Below, piece after piece: positions 6,681 through 6,724 of a stretch of DNA of 6,724 nucleotides. A program made the translations under genes and the position numbers. The notes under the pieces were generated by a model, which saw nothing but the letters and a program-made list of their open reading frames with translations, made no database searches and had not been told where the DNA came from. This stretch comes from Prevotella sp. UBA4376. Its GTDB lineage: Bacteria > Bacteroidota > Bacteroidia > Bacteroidales > Bacteroidaceae. Each line of letters starts with the position of its first letter. The first letter of the stretch is position 1. The stretch is taken from assembly GCA_002391185.1 (NCBI GenBank), contig DGRY01000105.1:2733-9456 (forward strand). The letters are read 5' to 3'.

Positions 6681-6724
6681 GCGCCTGTGGCGGAATTGGT
6701 AGACGCGCTAGACTTAGGATCTAG
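6681..6724 (+). tRNA. tRNA-Leu, anticodon UAG, 5' part only (truncated at window edge)
   Basis: Decodes leucine CUN codons, chiefly CUA. Seen in order: acceptor 5' strand GCGCCTG (6681-6687), TG linker, D-arm GCG-GAATTGGTAGA-CGC (6690-6706), G at the position-26 site, and anticodon stem CTAGA/TCTAG (6708-6712 and 6720-6724) enclosing loop CTTAGGA, with anticodon TAG at 6715-6717. The GGAATTGGTAGACGC block is characteristic of class II leucine tRNAs. The long variable arm, T-arm and 3' acceptor strand fall outside the window, so acceptor pairing cannot be checked. Confidence 0.95.

Noticed and set aside
6681..6724. Integration (att) site at the tRNA-Leu gene
   Set aside because: tRNA-Leu genes often host integrations, but the 3' end of the gene is outside the window and no integrase is present, so nothing supports it.

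Overview
This window looks like chromosomal DNA of a Bacteroidota bacterium, most likely order Bacteroidales. Prevotellaceae is possible, but that is inference. The reasons are promoter boxes of the Bacteroidota type (TAnnTTTG, with TATCTTTG seen three times and TACATTTG once), near absence of classical Shine-Dalgarno sites, A/T-rich gaps between genes, a lipoprotein with an acidic Bacteroidota-type surface-export signal, and protein sequences typical of that phylum.

Layout. Positions 1-805 (minus strand) hold the N-terminal half of an alpha2-type glycyl-tRNA synthetase, cut by the window edge. A 199-bp A/T-rich spacer with two divergent promoters separates it from a complete topoisomerase IV subunit A gene (parC-like, 1005-3719, plus strand). 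The next spacer (3720-3860) is filled by an A/T-rich imperfect inverted-repeat element. Then come two overlapping plus-strand genes: a signal-peptide-bearing probable outer-membrane protein (3861-4628, possibly DUF3316) and a lipoprotein peptidase of the S41 tail-specific protease superfamily (4588-5589). A separately promoted AraC-type regulator follows (5674-6477). A second repeat-bearing gap leads to a promoter and the 5' part of tRNA-Leu(UAG), cut by the right edge.

How the genes relate. glyQS, parC and tRNA-Leu are housekeeping genes for translation and chromosome topology, with no direct functional link between them. The DUF3316-like/S41 pair is the only likely operon: the two frames share 41 bp, and both products are predicted to reach the cell envelope. 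The AraC-like gene could regulate nearby genes, but nothing in the sequence shows that.

I see no CRISPR array, phage, transposase, toxin-antitoxin or defence system. Nothing here is clearly an undescribed system. The points most worth following are the overlapping outer-membrane/S41 pair, the pair of related intergenic inverted repeats, and features of the ParC C-terminus.
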